Of a stretch of 42,929 nt of DNA, positions 39,863 to 42,929 are shown in pieces. The notes beneath the pieces were generated by a model. The model did no database searches. It had not been told where the DNA came from and was given only the letters and a program-made list of their open reading frames with translations. Origin of the DNA: JAVXTH01 sp036641395 (GTDB lineage Bacteria; Bacillota_I; Bacilli_A; Erysipelotrichales; Erysipelotrichaceae); NCBI GenBank assembly GCA_036641395.1, contig JAVWEY010000008.1, forward strand, positions 1-42,929. Reading direction: 5' to 3'. Each line of letters begins with the position of its first letter. Within the stretch, counting starts at the first letter, position 1. Position numbers and translations under genes: made by a program.

Positions 39863-40903
39863 CTATTTCAAAAAGATATGATTACGATGATAGGATAAAA
39901 ATTGTTTTCGTTCTTCACTTAAATGACTTAACTTAATATCATGAGAAAGTACATATTTAGAACTGAAATTTTCTATTTTAAGTAGTTCTTTGCTCATTAT
40001 AATCGTGCCATTTTCATTAAAAGAGAAATAGCCCTGATCAAATAAATAATCGTGATTACGGCAAAGCAATAAACCATTATTATGATCAACACATTCAATG
40101 ATATGAGCACAATCTCGAAATGGTTTGATATGAGATGCTATGAGCATGTGAGGAAGATCAATACCACAAATAGCACAACAATGATCGAATTCATGGAATA
40201 AAGTGTCTTTGAAGAAACTTTGTAGAAGGCGAGTTTCATCTCGATCAACGGGAATACCACGATGAGGAAGTATTGTTAAAATATCGTTGAGATTTGAATA
40301 TTGAATCATTTCATTGTTTTGATTACGATATTCAATATTTTTTTCTTTATCGGGAAGGACTTCACTTGTGTAGATACTCAATAAGATATGGGATAGTAAA
40401 CAATTATGTTCCATTTCTTTTATAATGTTAATTAGATAATTTATAAGTTGTGGATTGAAATGAAATTGGTCTTGATCTTTTGATTCGAACAAAATGGTTT
40501 GACAAAGAATTTGATATGCTAAATTATCATTTATTAATGATTCAAAACTAGTAATACTAAAATATGTATTATCATTTAACATTGTAGTAAAGAATTGTTT
40601 TAATGATTCGTTTTTTAAATAAGTTTCAAAAATCGCAAGAGCTTCCATAATAGAATAAGATTCACTCTTTGCGAAAATAGTAGCACTAGCGGATAAATCA
40701 ATACCACGATGAGTGTTCGTAATGAAATTGAATTTACTCGCATAATTTAATATTTCTTTAATGTTTTGTTGAGTAAGTTCCTGATATTCATTATCTTGAT
40801 TTTGCATGGATAGTATTTTATTAGGTATTTCATCTGATCTTATACCATGTATTTCAAGTAAATCAATGAGATTGAATACATGTTTTACTAAGTTTTTTTT
40901 CAT
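39863..40903 (-). CDS. HNH endonuclease domain protein
   Basis: A 346-residue protein. The first 230 or so residues are helical and unassigned. The C-terminal part has an HNH nuclease module of the HNH_2 type: CCAICGI (about 241), ASHIKPF (about 254), and NNGLLLCRNHDYLFDQGYF (about 275-293). Cys pairs and His are all present, so it should be active. The reading frame runs up to 40984, but AAAGGATGG and the MKKN start at 40903 are better. It is divergent from the 228-residue protein at 41028, with 124 bases between. Solitary HNH proteins of this kind often belong to restriction or phage-defence loci; that is inference here. Confidence 0.83.
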   Translation of the reverse strand: MKKNLVKHVFNLIDLLEIHGIRSDEIPNKILSMQNQDNEYQELTQQNIKEILNYASKFNFITNTHRGIDLSASATIFAKSESYSIMEALAIFETYLKNESLKQFFTTMLNDNTYFSITSFESLINDNLAYQILCQTILFESKDQDQFHFNPQLINYLINIIKEMEHNCLLSHILLSIYTSEVLPDKEKNIEYRNQNNEMIQYSNLNDILTILPHRGIPVDRDETRLLQSFFKDTLFHEFDHCCAICGIDLPHMLIASHIKPFRDCAHIIECVDHNNGLLLCRNHDYLFDQGYFSFNENGTIIMSKELLKIENFSSKYVLSHDIKLSHLSEERKQFLSYHRNHIFLK

Positions 40904-41027
40904 AACAAACCATCCTTTTCTTTTATTATACCTCACATTTATAAATAAATTAATAGGTCCGCATAATAAGACGACATTCGACAAATCAAAACAATTACAA
41001 TGTAAGAAAAGAAGGAGTGTGGATTAT

Positions 41028-41714
41028 ATGAAAGGTCCCGGAATTAAAGATTACTTAGATGCAATTGATTTATTATTGAAAAAGGCTGAAATGTTAGGTG
41101 AATCAAAATTAGTGGTTAGTTCAAAAGTTTTACATAGTGAGGTATCGCTAAATCATGCGACTATGCCAACTTGTTGTCAGGCTATTTATAAAAGAATGAA
41201 AAATGGTGATGAAATAACTCAAAGACCGAAAGGTACAACCGGATTTGGTTCTCATTTAACGGTTGAATATAACCTGATTAATCGTGAAGAGTGTGATTTA
41301 ATGTTTCCTAGTAAGAAACGTGGAAGACCGGCAAAAAGTGAAGAAGAAAAACAGGCAAATAAACGAGCAAAAATGAAACGGAATACTGAGGATTTAAGTA
41401 AACTTGTTAAAGCGTGGTTAGGGGAACATGGATGGGCATATGAAGAGAGTAAGGATTATATTGAAGCTTTTCATGATGATAAAAAATGGGTTATTAATGT
41501 TCAAGGAATAAAACGTGGTAGAAAACAAACATTGCCAGTTAAGTTAAGTGAGGTAATGAAACGAATTGATGATGAAAATGCTCATTATAGTATCGCTTTT
41601 AATGATTCATTAACTTATCGCCGTCAATGGAATGAAATTCCTAGCCGTGTCAAAGAGAGATTAAATATGAGTGTCATTTTAGCGGATAAAAAGGGTAATA
41701 TTACAGAATTATAA
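41028..41714 (+). CDS. Putative DNA-binding protein with AT-hook-like motif and nuclease-fold-like C-terminus
   Basis: A 228-residue protein I cannot assign to a named family. Residues 1-90 look like a winged-helix-type module with MPTCCQAIYKRMKNGDEITQ and FGSHLTVEYNL. KKRGRPAK (about 105-112) is an AT-hook-like core followed by a basic helix. The last 90 residues (KKWVINVQGIKRGRKQTLPV, then HYSIAFND, IPSRVKERL and ILADKKGNI) follow the strand and helix order of PD-(D/E)xK-like domains, but the usual E-x-K position reads N-x-Q. The start at 41028 is supported by GAAGGAG. The frame continues upstream to 40806, but that part overlaps the HNH gene and is not used. Confidence 0.7.
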   Translation: MKGPGIKDYLDAIDLLLKKAEMLGESKLVVSSKVLHSEVSLNHATMPTCCQAIYKRMKNGDEITQRPKGTTGFGSHLTVEYNLINREECDLMFPSKKRGRPAKSEEEKQANKRAKMKRNTEDLSKLVKAWLGEHGWAYEESKDYIEAFHDDKKWVINVQGIKRGRKQTLPVKLSEVMKRIDDENAHYSIAFNDSLTYRRQWNEIPSRVKERLNMSVILADKKGNITEL

Positions 41715-41736
41715 AATGTTAATATGCATTATTTCA

Positions 41737-41762
41737 CCTTTTATAAAAGGATTCATATATTA
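41737..41762 (+). promoter_or_regulatory. Candidate sigma-K-like promoter and palindrome before ytaF
   Basis: AC (41736-41737), 16 bases and CATATATTA (41754-41762) match the sigma-K pattern, and the spacer holds the perfect palindrome CCTTTTATAAAAGG (41737-41750). Transcription would start very near the ribosome binding site, which weakens the promoter call. Confidence 0.3.
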
Positions 41763-41778
41763 ATAAAGGGTGAAACTT

Positions 41779-42390
41779 ATGCAACAAGTACTATTGCTTA
41801 TATTCGCATGTTGCTTTGATAGTTTTTTATGTAGTTTTGCCTATGGCTCTAATAAGGTTAAAATACCTTTACGATCTGCATTTATGGTCGCAATCGTAGG
41901 TACTCTAATTTTAGGAAGTTCTTTATTATTATCACTTTCGATTATGAGTTTTCTTTCAAAGACAGTTATTCGTTATTTATCCTTTATCTTATTATTTGTT
42001 TTAGGTTTATCTTCTTTATTTAAGAGTAGTATACAAAGCTATTTGATTCAGCATCGCCGCCATAAGATTGCAATTCATTTTCACAGCATTGTCATCGATA
42101 TCTATTTAGATGAATTAAAAGCAGATCAAGATAATTCTAAACAAATATCTTTCAAAGAAGCTTTTTATCTTGCTTTAGCTCTGTCCTTTGATTCCTTATT
42201 AGGAGGACTAGCAATTAATATTAGTAATCTTAACTTTGTTATGGTTTTACTTAGTAGTTTTATAGTTGGTTTATTATCAATTTATGGTGGATATCAACTA
42301 GGAAAGAACTTAGTTAAGCAGAAACAATCTGAGTTATCTTGGGTTTCAGGAATAATCTTTTTAGTGTTAGCGTTTTCAAAACTGATTTAA
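41779..42390 (+). CDS. ytaF: Sporulation membrane protein YtaF / MntP-like
   Basis: A 203-residue membrane protein with about six hydrophobic helices in two halves. Each half begins with the same type of motif, FACCFDSFLCSFAYG and ALALSFDSLLGGLAI, a repeat typical of the MntP/YtaF family in which the Asp residues line the transport path. A soluble loop separates the halves (about 95-125). YtaF is sporulation-associated in B. subtilis; MntP exports manganese. The GTG at 41770 lies inside the AAAGGGTG ribosome binding site, so the ATG at 41779 is the start. Confidence 0.82.
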   Translation: MQQVLLLIFACCFDSFLCSFAYGSNKVKIPLRSAFMVAIVGTLILGSSLLLSLSIMSFLSKTVIRYLSFILLFVLGLSSLFKSSIQSYLIQHRRHKIAIHFHSIVIDIYLDELKADQDNSKQISFKEAFYLALALSFDSLLGGLAINISNLNFVMVLLSSFIVGLLSIYGGYQLGKNLVKQKQSELSWVSGIIFLVLAFSKLI

Positions 42391-42401
42391 TAGATTTCTA
42401 A

Positions 42402-42430
42402 TTGTATTATGATATTGAATGCCTTATAAT
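42402..42430 (+). promoter_or_regulatory. Promoter of the thiT transcript
   Basis: TTGTAT, a 17-base spacer and TATAAT, just upstream of the TPP riboswitch. Confidence 0.75.
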
Positions 42431-42441
42431 AAGAAAGTCAA

Positions 42442-42525
42442 GACAGGGGCGCCATCGGCTGAGATGTGTGCACAACACAGTCCCTTATGACCTGATCTAG
42501 TTAATGCTAGCGTAGGGAGTCTGTT
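42442..42525 (+). promoter_or_regulatory. TPP riboswitch (THI element)
   Basis: Contains the conserved pieces in order: ACAGGGGCGCC, CGGCTGAGAT, ACCTGATCTAG, TTAATGCTAGCGTAGGGAG. The outer helix is closed by AGACAG and CTGT. Binding of thiamine pyrophosphate should turn off the transporter downstream. I see no clear terminator between it and the gene, so translational control is possible. Confidence 0.96.
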
Positions 42526-42566
42526 ACTTTTTGATTTCTTACGCCTTCATCCGGAGGTGTTTTTTT

Positions 42567-42929
42567 ATGAATAAAACGACTAGAGTTATTGTTTACGTAG
42601 CGGCATATGTAGGACTTGCGACGGTATTGAATTATTTAAATACAATCTTGCCAATTCTTCAAATGCCAAATGGGGGTTCTTTAGAATTAATGGTAATTCC
42701 TATCTTTGTGGCTTCTTATCATTTAGGTTGGAAAATGGGTATGGCAGTAGGAGTATTATCATGGTTAGTGGGAACAATGTTTGGAATGAGTAACTATATG
42801 GTATCACCATTACAAGTATTCTTTGATTACATCGCACCAGTTATGGCAATCGGAATTGCTTCGCTTTTACCATCTATCTCATTGGGGAAAATGAAACTTT
42901 CAAATGTTTATATTGGAATTTTTATTGGT
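42567..42929 (+). CDS. thiT: Thiamine transporter ThiT (ECF S component), cut by window end
   Basis: The first 121 residues are present. Hydrophobic helices begin at about residue 6, and the family motif MPNGGSLELMVIPIFVASY, which leads into the binding pocket in ThiT proteins, is followed by LGWKMGMAVGVLSWLVG. PLQVFFDYIAPVM also matches ThiT. GGAGG precedes the ATG. The TPP riboswitch immediately upstream confirms a thiamine role. It would work with a shared ECF module (EcfA, EcfA', EcfT) encoded elsewhere. The gene continues beyond the window. Confidence 0.93.
   Translation, partial: MNKTTRVIVYVAAYVGLATVLNYLNTILPILQMPNGGSLELMVIPIFVASYHLGWKMGMAVGVLSWLVGTMFGMSNYMVSPLQVFFDYIAPVMAIGIASLLPSISLGKMKLSNVYIGIFIG

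Noticed and set aside
40806..41027. Upstream extension of the 228-residue protein to 302 residues
   Set aside because: It overlaps the start of the divergent HNH gene, and the added sequence is unlike a protein; GAAGGAG supports the ATG at 41028.
1..42929. Prophage, insertion sequence, tRNA or rRNA genes
   Set aside because: I found no transposase, integrase, terminal repeats, tRNA cloverleaf or rRNA sequence in the window.

Overview
The window is an AT-rich origin-proximal chromosome segment of a spore-forming member of the Bacillota. The short 4.5S-type SRP RNA and the gene order suggest Erysipelotrichia or a close relative, but this is inference. TGA is used as stop (for example mutS and gyrA), so the Mollicutes code 4 does not apply. 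Replication genes flank a non-coding oriC at about 28.5-29.2 kb. Nearly all genes left of it read leftward and nearly all genes right of it read rightward, as expected for two replichores leaving the origin. Two perfect 16-bp parS sites lie 10-13 kb left of oriC.

Left arm, from oriC outward: dnaA, dnaN, then rlbA-recF-gyrB-gyrA (overlapping or closely packed), serS behind a T-box leader, a small membrane protein, the SRP RNA (ffs), tadA, dnaX-ebfC-recR, a PUA-like orphan, a CYTH protein diverging from nadK, rodA, a PTS EIIC/EIIB-like protein that seems to have lost its active sites, a GT-B glycosyltransferase, a cluster of four unusual small or surface-type proteins, and mutS-mutL.

Right arm: rpmH-rnpA-yidC-khpB, an orphan LytTR response regulator, a bactofilin, then pth-mfd-spoVT-rqcP-yabP-yabQ-divIC. 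This last block follows the Bacillus subtilis spoVC-to-divIC order and shows that the organism sporulates. A small Zn-ribbon gene is inserted in it. After divIC come an HNH nuclease and a divergent DNA-binding or nuclease-like protein, then a YtaF-like protein, and a TPP riboswitch driving thiT, which is cut by the window end.

The least ordinary part is 4.6-9.0 kb. Three proteins of different architecture end in the same roughly 65-residue helical module containing SHILNAEGEK[IV]Q. One is the module almost alone, one follows a Cys-containing propeller-like body, and one follows a choice-of-anchor-A body and a Thr/Ser linker. A fourth gene encodes a Cys-rich protein. All four have a CATANNNTA element upstream, like the -10 of mother-cell sigma-K (or sigma-E) promoters, and a glycosyltransferase lies beside the Thr-rich protein. 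My inference is a spore-surface assembly and glycosylation locus.
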